Positions 6,601-13,191 of a stretch of 13,191 nt of DNA are shown in pieces. This DNA is from Lentisphaeria bacterium (GTDB lineage: Bacteria > Verrucomicrobiota > Lentisphaeria > JABSQK01 > UBA12247). Numbering within the stretch: position 1 is the first letter of the stretch; every line of letters begins with the position of its first letter. The stretch lies in contig DMTJ01000237.1 in assembly GCA_003477185.1 (NCBI GenBank), forward strand, positions 1 through 13,191, in the 5' to 3' direction. The notes under the pieces are model-generated. The model worked only from the letters and a program-made list of their open reading frames with translations. It did no database searches and was not told where the DNA came from. The position numbers were made by a program, and so were the translations under genes.

Positions 6601-8223
6601 GCTGACGGCGACTCTCGCACGCTTCGTGACAAGTGTGCCGTAGCTGGATGTGTCGCTATTGAATTTTTCCAGACTCGCGGCAAGGGTTGTCGCAGGCGGC
6701 TCTGGTTCAATGCCAACGACTTCAACTGCCAGCGACAGAAGCTGCGATTTTAGCTGCTTGATTTTATTCTCCAGCTTCCGTTGCACGACTTCGTTCTCCA
6801 TCTCGGCGATAAACTGCTCGGCAGCCTCGTACGTCGCCTCCGTCTCGTAGGTGTTTACCTGCCTGAGTTCGGGGAGTTTCCGCAGCGCAACCAAGGCGGC
6901 ATCACTAATCTGTGTGCCGTAGAGGTTCAGCTTCCTCAACTGCCGCAAGCGTTCGAATTGCGCAACATGGGCATCTGTGATCGGCGTGTTGTTCAGACGC
7001 AGCTCTTCCAGATTAGTAAAGCCAGCCAGCTGTTCGACGGCAGCGTCGGTGAATTCGGTATTGCTCAAATCCAGCAGTAAGATATTCGCCTTGATCGGCA
7101 GCAGCTGTGCAACAAGGGCATCGATGTTGTCTGAACTTGGCTCAAAGAATACGTCCACCACCGGTGTGTCGAGTGAGACTCGACGGATCCGGACGTTCGG
7201 ATTGTTGTGAAGCGGTTTGCTAGCCTCGACGGTCTCTTCCCAGCTGAGCAACGGCAGCTTTGGCTCCGCGATTGCAAAGCTCAGTGCGCTTTCCATCAGC
7301 GCGATCGATTCATCTTGTGGCAGGTCTCCATCCAGAGCCACACGCTCTGGCGCGTCCTGGCCAATCCACCAGCGAAGCAATTCCAGTTCGGGATCTGTCA
7401 GCTGGACCTTGCCTTTCGGCGGCATATGCTCCTTGTGCTCAAGCGGCAGTTCAGCTCGGGTGATGAGCAAACTCTCAGATGCGCTCTTGGTATTGATCGC
7501 AGGTCCGTGCTTGCCACCTTTCAGTAGGCTGGCTAGATCATGCATCTGCAAATCACCGTTATTCTTCCCTGGGTTATGGCAGGACACGCATTTGCTTTGT
7601 AGCAGCGGCTGGATGACGCGCCCATAGATGGCGGCATCTTCCTTGGTTCCGGGATCGATTGGCTCTGGCAGGGCCGGCCCCCCTAAGACTTCTGGTAGGT
7701 AGGCCGTGAGATAGCCTTCGCCATGGGTCAGAGCCCCGCCTAGGTGCCCGGTAGCCCCTACCAGCCCCATACAAATCAACAGGCACAGGCTGTAGAGCAT
7801 GTCTCTCTGCTTGCGATTTGACTGGTGCGCGACCAACATCCAGATGCAGGCGATGCTGGTCCCGATTCCCAGCCAGCGATGCCGCTCCAGCAGCACCTCG
7901 TCGTAGCCACCGGGAATGGCCAGCAAGGTCCCAAACACTGCCGACAGAATGCCAGAGATCATCGTAAACCACAGCAGCGTCCGAACGGCCAGACGCAGGT
8001 CGGCCCTACGATAGATTGCGACCAGCTGGATCAGCAGGACCGCGGTCACGAAGCCGATCGGCATGTGGACCACCAGCGGGTGGAATCGGCCGACAAACAG
8101 GGCGAGTTCTTCCGGCAATTCCGGGGCAGAGAAGAAGCCGCTCGCGATCATGGCGGCGCTAGCCAACACAGCAAAAATCTTGAGGAATTTTTTAATCGTT
8201 GATTCGGAAACGGAGATCATCAT
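3640..8223 (-). CDS. Membrane-anchored DUF2231 / PSCyt1 heme / LRR / discoidin / LamG / PAL-like NHL mosaic protein
   Basis: A 1527-residue envelope protein. Residues 12-160 hold about five hydrophobic helices with the DUF2231 pattern RFHPLVVHMPIGF (His48, His53), plus HRWLGIGT and GATGHLGGALTHGEG. A PSCyt1 domain follows with heme motif CVSCH at 212-216 and a possible Met267 axial ligand in HMPPKGKVQL. Next come leucine-rich repeats (about 375-460), a coiled coil (about 462-500), a discoidin-like module (535-668), a LamG-like jelly roll (672-886), a second discoidin-like domain (898-1055), a copy of the first module (1078-1213) and an NHL propeller (1230-1527). Propeller residues His1297, His1394, His1498, Tyr1362 and Arg1413 match those of PAL amidating lyases. 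The C-terminal part is presumably periplasmic or exposed. Start: double ATG, with only a weak Shine-Dalgarno sequence. Probable role: anchored redox-linked binding or enzymatic protein; substrate unknown. Confidence 0.9.
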   Translation of the reverse strand: MMISVSESTIKKFLKIFAVLASAAMIASGFFSAPELPEELALFVGRFHPLVVHMPIGFVTAVLLIQLVAIYRRADLRLAVRTLLWFTMISGILSAVFGTLLAIPGGYDEVLLERHRWLGIGTSIACIWMLVAHQSNRKQRDMLYSLCLLICMGLVGATGHLGGALTHGEGYLTAYLPEVLGGPALPEPIDPGTKEDAAIYGRVIQPLLQSKCVSCHNPGKNNGDLQMHDLASLLKGGKHGPAINTKSASESLLITRAELPLEHKEHMPPKGKVQLTDPELELLRWWIGQDAPERVALDGDLPQDESIALMESALSFAIAEPKLPLLSWEETVEASKPLHNNPNVRIRRVSLDTPVVDVFFEPSSDNIDALVAQLLPIKANILLLDLSNTEFTDAAVEQLAGFTNLEELRLNNTPITDAHVAQFERLRQLRKLNLYGTQISDAALVALRKLPELRQVNTYETEATYEAAEQFIAEMENEVVQRKLENKIKQLKSQLLSLAVEVVGIEPEPPATTLAASLEKFNSDTSSYGTLVTKRARVAVSSTSVHDPPNGLRSLIQEKGEELPFSFHTAEEKNPWVSFNYQAPIRLNAISIRNRTDLTERAAGLVLEGKLSTANEIVVVTNTMDTKLTEYALGQRLQGRYITMRFTGPGTCNPGGSELVLALGPESAYQKDVLALKPIAYYSFDTADLAKADTASNLGSLANSATLAGGARFSGESGGYIGGALTIDDNSNHVLLVDDGAIALGQDWTISTWFQGLHDSSNFRTLTRSKDDGADHQVIINNGTDNLGLYNNGDPEARGFQDSGYDLLLGDAAWHHLVAVGTGGDAGKTEFYIDGKHVATVEQGSSGNVYAIGNYQHGTQPFAQALDEFAVFDRALTTAQIAILAGNKPAPAKVADTVLLPAPVKATASSEFSENYAVTHLFDGAPTIQDLGTSQMLGTQYAGKGPGPHVVSYDMGASVTFDRIFYAQRPTNLCDATNTIEFWVSDSDPGPTSTEMPMLGGSGWQEIHAFEGTPSAWNVDLTELPSDKRTATDFRLVIKKEKAILHLQKVLLWGESRPASVSVSILDAGKGKYGSRISTEAKVSVSSTTVHDPPAGLKALIQDKDNGLDFAFHTGNEMKPWVQFSYPIETTVHAIHIVNRKDLIERAEDLALQSSKDGKTWDEIWASDAVAPEWTLDLTKVPVAKREAKYFRLILDRESPATLHLSQVHMWGIGQAPAKPEAAVAPARTGQGDWIYEVVSNWGAVPGHDHIGATNGSIVIDKSGKVYVSTDGPHGLIVYEQDGTFIKSLGPHTKRFHGMNIAEENAKEYIFAAAMGIVYKIDLDGHVVLKIEGAKQAPENIWAKATAVAIAPNGDLFIADGYGSSVIYKYQSDGTFIRKFGLRGKKDGQFTISHGLIIDARNPKAPLLLVCDRENGRLQHFDLDGNFVEVIIDGLRRPCAASIHNDFMLVAELAGRAVILDKNNEIVSILGDNPQVKQRANFRVPPKDWKEGVFTAPHGCCFDAKGNVYIQDWNKFGRITKLVRVAK
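4585..4992 (-). repeat. Discoidin-like module, second copy within the mosaic protein
   Basis: Encodes residues 1078-1213. It begins TEAKVSVSSTTVHDPPAGL and continues with IQDKDNGLDFAFHTGNE, PWVQFSYPI and IHIVNRKDLIERAEDLAL. It closely parallels residues 535-600 of the same protein. It keeps a complete C-terminal half (DGKTWDEIWASD, KYFRLILDRESPATLHLSQV) typical of an F5/8 type C fold, which suggests carbohydrate or glycan binding. Confidence 0.75.
6220..6621 (-). repeat. Discoidin-like module, first copy within the mosaic protein
   Basis: Encodes residues 535-668: RARVAVSSTSVHDPPNGL, LIQEKGEELPFSFHTAEE, PWVSFNYQAP and ISIRNRTDLTERAAGLVL. The first half is clearly duplicated at 1078 onward, but the second half (YITMRFTGPGTCNPGGSELV) has diverged. 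The two copies are separated by the LamG-like and second discoidin-like domains, so the duplication is not a simple tandem one. Confidence 0.75.
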
Positions 8224-8375
8224 TGCCTAGAAGTCTTACGGGCTTAGGAGATAGTAGCGATGAATTGAGTCTGGGAGCGCCAAGGAGTGTTTGTTGACTG
8301 AAGTGGGAGACAGCGTAACGCGTTCAAGTTAAACGCTTTAGATGTGCCACGCCGCAACTGCCAGCCTGCATGCCG

Positions 8376-8391
8376 CACAACTAAAGTTGTG
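8376..8391. promoter_or_regulatory. Perfect 7-bp dyad in the gap between the DUF1501 gene and the mosaic gene
   Basis: CACAACT and AGTTGTG flank two bases. This is the clearest symmetric site in the 240-nt gap (8224-8463), which holds no gene I can support. It could be an operator for separate expression of the mosaic gene or a short hairpin in the transcript. It is short enough to be chance. A second, looser symmetry (AGCGT...ACGCT, 8312-8337) lies nearby. No convincing promoter or terminator was found in this gap. Confidence 0.3.
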
Positions 8392-8463
8392 AACTCCAAC
8401 GGGCTATTCGACTCTGGTCGGAGTGCTCGCTCATCGATCTCGGCTATCGTCATCATCTCAGTC

Positions 8464-9915
8464 CTAAACCAAGATGTCGTTGATGATGTGGCCATGGACA
8501 TCGGTGAGGCGGAAGTCGCGTCCTTGATGCCGGTAGGTCAACTGCTCATGATTGATGCCCATGAGGTGCAACAGCGTCGCGTGCAGATCATGGACGTGGA
8601 CCGGGTTCTCAATGATGTTGTAGCAATAATCATCGGTTTGGCCATAGCTGATTCCGGGTTTGATTCCGCCGCCGGCGAACCACATGCTGAAGCAACGAGG
8701 ATGATGGTCCCGCCCGTAGTTTGTCTTTGACAGAGTGCCCTGGCTGTAGGTGGTGCGGCCAAATTCTCCGCCCCAAATCACCAGCGTATCATCAAGCATC
8801 CCGCGCTGTTTCAAGTCCTTGATCAACGCCGCCTGGGGTTGGTCTGTCGCGTCTGCTTGCTTCTTGATATCTTTCGGCAGATTGCCGTGCTGGTCCCAAC
8901 CACGGTTATACAGCTGGATAAAGCGCACCCCGCGCTCTGCCAAGCGTCGCGCCATCAGGCAGTTGTAAGCGTAGGAACCAGCCTTTTTGACATCGGGGCC
9001 ATACATCGCCAGCGTGTCTTCGGACTCCTCAGCAAAATCTGTTAACTCAGGCACCGACATCTGCATGCGGTAGGCCATTTCGTATTGGGCAATGCGCGCA
9101 GCCACGTCTGGATCGTTCGACCGTAACGCTTCTTCCTGGTTGCGCTTTGCCAGAAAATCCAGCATGCGACGCCGATCCTGTCGCTCGATGCCGTTGGGGT
9201 CGCTCAGAAAGAGCACGGGATCTTCGGCCCCGCGTAGGTTTACACCCTGATGCTCGCTCGGCAAAAATCCAGAGCCCCACAGTCGGGACGAAATGGTCTG
9301 CATGTTGCCGTATCCTTGGCTGATCATCACGACAAAGCCCGGTAGATTCTCATTGGCGCTGCCCAGGCCATAGCTCGCCCACGAGCCAAACGATGGCCGG
9401 CCCGGCAGTTCGGAACCGGTCTGCAAGAAGGTGATGCCCGGCTCATGATTGATGGCTGAGGTATGCATCGATTTCACCACGCAAATCTCCTTGGCGATCT
9501 GGGCGGTGTACGGATAAAGCTCAGAGACCCAGAGCCCATCCTGGTTGTTGGCATGCTTGTTGAACTTAAAGATGGAAGGGACGATGGGAAATCGTGCCTG
9601 GCGCGACGTCATTCCGGTAATTCGCTGATTGCCACGGACCGAATCTGGGAGATCCTGGTCGTATTTCTCCAGCAGCCCCGGTTTGTAATCGAACAAATCC
9701 TGCTGTGCAGGCCCACCATTCTGAAACAGGTAAATCACCCGCTTGGCTTTCGCCGGAAAATGTGGGGCGCCCAAGAGGCCTCGCTCCAATGGCGAGTTGG
9801 CCAACAGCGATTGGTTCATCAACGAGCCAAGCGCCAATCCGCCAATGCCTGCAGCTGTCTTCGCAAAGAATTGCTTGCGGGTGACGTTTAGATAATGGTC
9901 TTCCAGCGGATCCAT
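8464..9915 (-). CDS. DUF1501 family exported protein (sulfatase/alkaline phosphatase-like fold)
   Basis: A 483-residue protein of the DUF1501 family, abundant in Planctomycetes and Verrucomicrobia and grouped with the alkaline phosphatase/sulfatase superfamily; the reaction is not established. The N-terminus has a Tat-like signal, TRKQFF (12-17) followed by the hydrophobic stretch AAGIGGLALGSLM, with Lys in place of the second Arg. Family motifs are present: FQNGGPAQQDLFDYKP (65-80), SMHTSAINHEPG (149-160), GWDQHGN (339-345), IWGGEFGRT (380-388), GRDHHPRCFSMW (401-412) and the closing TDVHGHIINDIL. The His and Asp residues in these motifs are likely metal ligands by analogy with the superfamily. 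It begins 3 nt after the upstream cytochrome gene stops, so the two are cotranscribed; this pairing is the usual one for the family. Confidence 0.93.
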   Translation of the reverse strand: MDPLEDHYLNVTRKQFFAKTAAGIGGLALGSLMNQSLLANSPLERGLLGAPHFPAKAKRVIYLFQNGGPAQQDLFDYKPGLLEKYDQDLPDSVRGNQRITGMTSRQARFPIVPSIFKFNKHANNQDGLWVSELYPYTAQIAKEICVVKSMHTSAINHEPGITFLQTGSELPGRPSFGSWASYGLGSANENLPGFVVMISQGYGNMQTISSRLWGSGFLPSEHQGVNLRGAEDPVLFLSDPNGIERQDRRRMLDFLAKRNQEEALRSNDPDVAARIAQYEMAYRMQMSVPELTDFAEESEDTLAMYGPDVKKAGSYAYNCLMARRLAERGVRFIQLYNRGWDQHGNLPKDIKKQADATDQPQAALIKDLKQRGMLDDTLVIWGGEFGRTTYSQGTLSKTNYGRDHHPRCFSMWFAGGGIKPGISYGQTDDYCYNIIENPVHVHDLHATLLHLMGINHEQLTYRHQGRDFRLTDVHGHIINDILV

Positions 9916-9918
9916 GAT

Positions 9919-12900
9919 CTAATCTCGGGTGATGGTTTCATCAAGGTTAAACACCGCAGACATCGTGTAGGTCAAAGCCGCGAGTTCCAGTTCAGGCAGC
10001 GATTCATCCCGCGGTTTCTCGCCATAGCTCAGGAAGCTTTTGGCATTCTCCGGACTCTCACTAAAGCGCTTCAGGTTTTCCTCCGAAAACTGGATCCAAG
10101 TGCCCAGTTCCTCAGTGCTGGGTTTTCGTCCGGTGGTCAAGCGCAGGCCGGTTTCGATCCGTTTCGATAGCTGGTCTTCCCAGGCCCCCTCGACCTCCTT
10201 AAACAGCCGCGTCGCAAGTTCGCGCGACAGCTCAAGATAGGTCTCATCATTCATCAGCATCAGAGCCTGAAGCGGCGTGATGGTGGTACGACGTTTGATG
10301 GTGCAGTTCTCCCGCGAAGGCGCATCAAAAAGCTCCATCTGGGGCGGCGGTACGGCCTGCTTCCAAAAGGTGTACATGCCCCGGCGGTAGAGCTTGTCGC
10401 CCTCATCCCGCACATACGTACCCGTACTCGCAGAGGCTCGCATCGTCTTCTCACGCCACAACCCAGCGGGTTGATACGGCCGCACGCTTGGACCACCAAT
10501 GGTGTCGTTCAGCAAGCCAGAGGCCGCCAAGGCATTGTCGCGAATCACTTCAGCCGGAAAGCGATACCGAGATGCCTGCGCCAGCAACCGGTTGTCAGGA
10601 TCAAGCTCCTGCAGGTCCGGACGAAGTTGCGACGACTGGCGATAAGTCGCACTCATCACCATCATCTTCATCAGCCGTTTCACGTCCCAGCCATTCTCCT
10701 GAAAATCCACCGCCAGGTAGTCGAGCAAGCCCGGATGCGACGGCAGCTCGCTCTGTAGGCCAAAGTCTTCAGAAGTCTTGACGATCCCGTGCTCGAAAAT
10801 CTGCTGCCAGAAACGATTCACGGCAACGCGTGAGGTGAGCGGGTTCTCCTTCGAGACCAACCACTGAGCCAGGCCCAGACGATTCTTGGGCGCATCTTCA
10901 GGCATGGGGGGGAACACCGACGGCGTCTCACGCTCCCGCGGGCGCTCCTCGAGCGGTGCGTCATAGGCACCCCGATCCAACACGTAGGTAGGGGTGATGT
11001 CCTTCTTCTCTTCCATCACCATGCAGCGCGTGGCAGTCTTTTTCAACGTGCCATCCTGGCTCCTTGCCTGAGCTACGTCTCTAAAGCGAAGTTTCGTCTG
11101 TCTCTTTGCATTCCAACCATTTATAAGCAGGGCATCTTTGTGCCAGCCCAAGCGTTGTTTGGCGGGAATAAGCGCGATGGGCGCAGCATAGCCATGCTGA
11201 TTATTGCCCGCGTAGAAAATGAAGTCATTGTAGAATTTTGCCCTGATCTGTTCGCCGCGATAGTGCAATCGCACGACGAGCTCACCTTTGACCGCTGTGA
11301 CAGGTTCCTTGAGCACCAGGAAAAAATGGTGGTCCATGGCCCCTGCGCCCCAGTTCCAAACGCTCGCCTTGTCGTCATCCAGAGCGGCCACAATGCTCTC
11401 CCCGCTTGCTCCAAGCGTGGAATGCCCTGTAACCACTTCGAGCCGCTGGGTCTTCTTCCCGGTTACGAGAGAGACTTCCACCCCGCTCAGAATCGTTTCT
11501 GGATCTCGTATTTGTTCGTTGCGGCCTGGCCTGCCAGCGGCAATGAGCGCTTCCACCCGTATGACATTAAACGGCGTCGCCGGTGCCTTAAACGTGAAGT
11601 CAAGTGCGGCATCTTTGCCCACGCCCTGTCTGAAGTGGATACGCTTAGTATCCTCAATGAGCACCGTCGTGTCCCTGATATTTCTCTTCAGGCCCTTCTG
11701 CGTTTTCACCTTCACAATCGTAGCCATTTTGGCCTTGTCACTATGCACCTTTTTTAAGGTCAATGCTTCCCAAGCCACCGCCTTCTCGTCTCCTGGCAGC
11801 TTCGGCACATCCGGCCCCTTCTTCCTCTTCAGCGAATCAAACTCAGCCAAGATGCCGTCGAGCGTCTCCTTCGTTTTCTTCTGCTCATCCGTGTAGACAT
11901 AGATGAAGGGTTTGTAAGCCAGAGCTTGGAACTCATTCTGGGATTCCAGCCCCTTTTCGGGGATGTTGTTGAAGAATGAGAACAGGCTGAAGAAATCATC
12001 CTGGGTTATCGGGTCAAACTTATGATCGTGACAGCGGGCACATGCCAGGGTGAGACCCATCATCGCCGATCCCATCGTGCTCACGCGGTCCACGGCATAC
12101 TCCACCAGAAACTCCTCCGGGATGGTACCGCCCTCATTATTGATTCCGTGGTTGCGATTGAAGGCAGTCGCAATCTTCTGCTCAACCGTGGCATCGGGTA
12201 AGAGATCGCCCGCGATCTGCTCCGTAATGAACTGGTCATAGGGCATATTCTCGTTAAACGCCCTGATCACCCAATCGCGCCAGGGCCAGCTCGAACGCTC
12301 GAGGTCCACGTGCACCGCATTGGTATCTGCGTAGCGCGCTGAATCCAGCCAATCAATCGCCATGCGTTCTCCATAATGGGCCGATTGCATCACCCGGTCC
12401 ACCAATGCTTCGTACGCAACGTCGGATTCATCCGTCACAAAGGCATCGATTTCCGCAGGCGATGGTGGCAGCCCCGTGAGATCCATCGATACGCGCCTGA
12501 TTAACGTTTCTTTATCGGCCTCTGGCGAGGGAGCGATTTGCATTGTCTCCAACTTTGCCAAGACAAAGCGGTCGACGTCATTCTGAGCCCATGACGCATT
12601 GGCCACGGTCGGAACCGCGGGTTTCTCAGGTGCGACGAAAGCCCAGTGCTTCTCGTATTTGGCGCCGTCTGCGATCCACTTTCGCAGCAGCGCAGCTTGC
12701 TCAGCGGTGATTGCCTTCTTGTTTCCGGACACGGGCGGCATACGTATCGCAACATCTTCATGCGTTACCCGCTCGATCAGCAGACTTTCCTCTGGCTTGC
12801 CCGGGACAATCCCGTAGCGTGGTGGATCACCCTCCTTCGCAAGATTCGTGCGTGAGGCTTCCTCGGTATCCAAGCGGAACGGACTCAGTTGATTGTCCAC

Positions 12901-13110
12901 ATCTGGCCCATGGCAGGCGAAACAGCTGTCCGATAAGATGGGGCGAATATGCTGATTGAACGAGACTGTCTCTGGGAGGGAGAAAGACGGATCAGTCCCG
13001 GAGGTGGCGCCAGCATCCCCCGAGCCCGCATCGCTGTGATCTGCCTTGCTGCAGCTACCGACGATAAGCAGCACGACAAGCATGCCTGACCATTGTAAAC
13101 CTAGCTTCAT
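9919..13110 (-). CDS. PSCyt1-DUF1549-DUF1553 (PSD1) cytochrome c-like lipoprotein
   Basis: A 1063-residue envelope protein of the planctomycete-type cytochrome family. The signal sequence [20 protein letters not shown] suggests a lipoprotein anchored at Cys20, though Gly at -2 makes the lipobox imperfect. A PSCyt1 domain (about 50-155) carries the heme motif CFACH at 63-67, with a possible Met ligand in IRMPP (124). The DUF1549 domain follows (about 175-385: [46 protein letters not shown]) and holds a second CXXCH, CARCH at 357-361. A long middle region (about 390-730) precedes DUF1553 ([52 protein letters not shown]). Biochemical function is unproven; electron transfer is implied by the hemes. 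It is the first gene of a probable operon with DUF1501. The 81 bases upstream show no strong Shine-Dalgarno sequence or clear promoter. Confidence 0.93.
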   Translation of the reverse strand: MKLGLQWSGMLVVLLIVGSCSKADHSDAGSGDAGATSGTDPSFSLPETVSFNQHIRPILSDSCFACHGPDVDNQLSPFRLDTEEASRTNLAKEGDPPRYGIVPGKPEESLLIERVTHEDVAIRMPPVSGNKKAITAEQAALLRKWIADGAKYEKHWAFVAPEKPAVPTVANASWAQNDVDRFVLAKLETMQIAPSPEADKETLIRRVSMDLTGLPPSPAEIDAFVTDESDVAYEALVDRVMQSAHYGERMAIDWLDSARYADTNAVHVDLERSSWPWRDWVIRAFNENMPYDQFITEQIAGDLLPDATVEQKIATAFNRNHGINNEGGTIPEEFLVEYAVDRVSTMGSAMMGLTLACARCHDHKFDPITQDDFFSLFSFFNNIPEKGLESQNEFQALAYKPFIYVYTDEQKKTKETLDGILAEFDSLKRKKGPDVPKLPGDEKAVAWEALTLKKVHSDKAKMATIVKVKTQKGLKRNIRDTTVLIEDTKRIHFRQGVGKDAALDFTFKAPATPFNVIRVEALIAAGRPGRNEQIRDPETILSGVEVSLVTGKKTQRLEVVTGHSTLGASGESIVAALDDDKASVWNWGAGAMDHHFFLVLKEPVTAVKGELVVRLHYRGEQIRAKFYNDFIFYAGNNQHGYAAPIALIPAKQRLGWHKDALLINGWNAKRQTKLRFRDVAQARSQDGTLKKTATRCMVMEEKKDITPTYVLDRGAYDAPLEERPRERETPSVFPPMPEDAPKNRLGLAQWLVSKENPLTSRVAVNRFWQQIFEHGIVKTSEDFGLQSELPSHPGLLDYLAVDFQENGWDVKRLMKMMVMSATYRQSSQLRPDLQELDPDNRLLAQASRYRFPAEVIRDNALAASGLLNDTIGGPSVRPYQPAGLWREKTMRASASTGTYVRDEGDKLYRRGMYTFWKQAVPPPQMELFDAPSRENCTIKRRTTITPLQALMLMNDETYLELSRELATRLFKEVEGAWEDQLSKRIETGLRLTTGRKPSTEELGTWIQFSEENLKRFSESPENAKSFLSYGEKPRDESLPELELAALTYTMSAVFNLDETITRD

Positions 13111-13191
13111 CGAAGAACCTGCATGTTATGCCTTAGGGGAGTGTGAAAACAAATCAAGAATGTCGTATTCTCGGCAGGAGGCCGGGCGTTG

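Noticed and set aside
8244..8501. An 85-codon open frame on the minus strand between the DUF1501 gene and the mosaic gene
   Set aside because: It starts inside the DUF1501 coding sequence, shows no recognisable motif, has no clear ribosome binding site, and its composition looks non-coding.
13111..13191. A possible divergent gene starting at the plus-strand ATG near 13160, or a promoter for the cytochrome gene (TTGTTT, 18 bases, TAACAT)
   Set aside because: Only about ten codons are visible before the window ends, and the promoter boxes match the consensus poorly; neither can be supported.

Overview
The window is about 13.2 kb of bacterial chromosome at roughly 54% G+C by eye. Every convincing gene lies on the minus strand, so transcription runs from high to low coordinates. 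The gene families point to the PVC superphylum, most likely Verrucomicrobiota (perhaps Opitutae/Puniceicoccales). The clues are 'planctomycete-type' cytochrome proteins (PSCyt1/DUF1549/DUF1553) paired with DUF1501, a DUF2231 + PSCyt1 + leucine-rich-repeat fusion, and an S16 protein with a long acidic tail. The taxon is inferred from gene content only.

Region A (about 13110 to 3640) is a three-gene accessory locus. It encodes, in order: a lipoprotein-like PSCyt1-DUF1549-DUF1553 protein with two CXXCH heme sites; a Tat-type exported DUF1501 protein starting 3 nt downstream; and, after a 240-nt gap, a 1527-residue membrane-anchored mosaic. The mosaic holds DUF2231 membrane helices, a c-type heme, leucine-rich repeats, a coiled coil, a duplicated discoidin-like module, a LamG-like domain, another discoidin-like domain and an NHL propeller. 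The propeller keeps the three zinc-ligand histidines and other key residues of peptidyl-alpha-hydroxyglycine amidating lyase (PAL). Together these suggest a cell-envelope redox and carbohydrate- or peptide-processing system whose substrate is unknown.

Region B (about 3639 to 2599) holds the decayed C-terminal half of an AAA-like ATPase/PD-(D/E)XK protein. It has stop codons, a frameshift and a catalytic Asp-to-Asn change. A GC-rich inverted repeat straddles the point where homology begins.

Region C (about 2553 to 39) is the conserved ribosome/RNA operon rpsP-khpA-trmD-rplS-rnhB. A plausible sigma-70-type promoter lies ahead of it, and four of the five genes are linked by overlapping start and stop codons. 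rimM, often found between khpA/rpsP and trmD, is missing from its usual place. A run of 7-nt tandem repeats overlaps the 3' end of rnhB, and a 12-nt piece of the same sequence contains the -35 box of the rpsP promoter, so the motif brackets the operon.

The operon genes are ordinary housekeeping genes. The novelty, if any, is in the heme/PAL-like surface locus.
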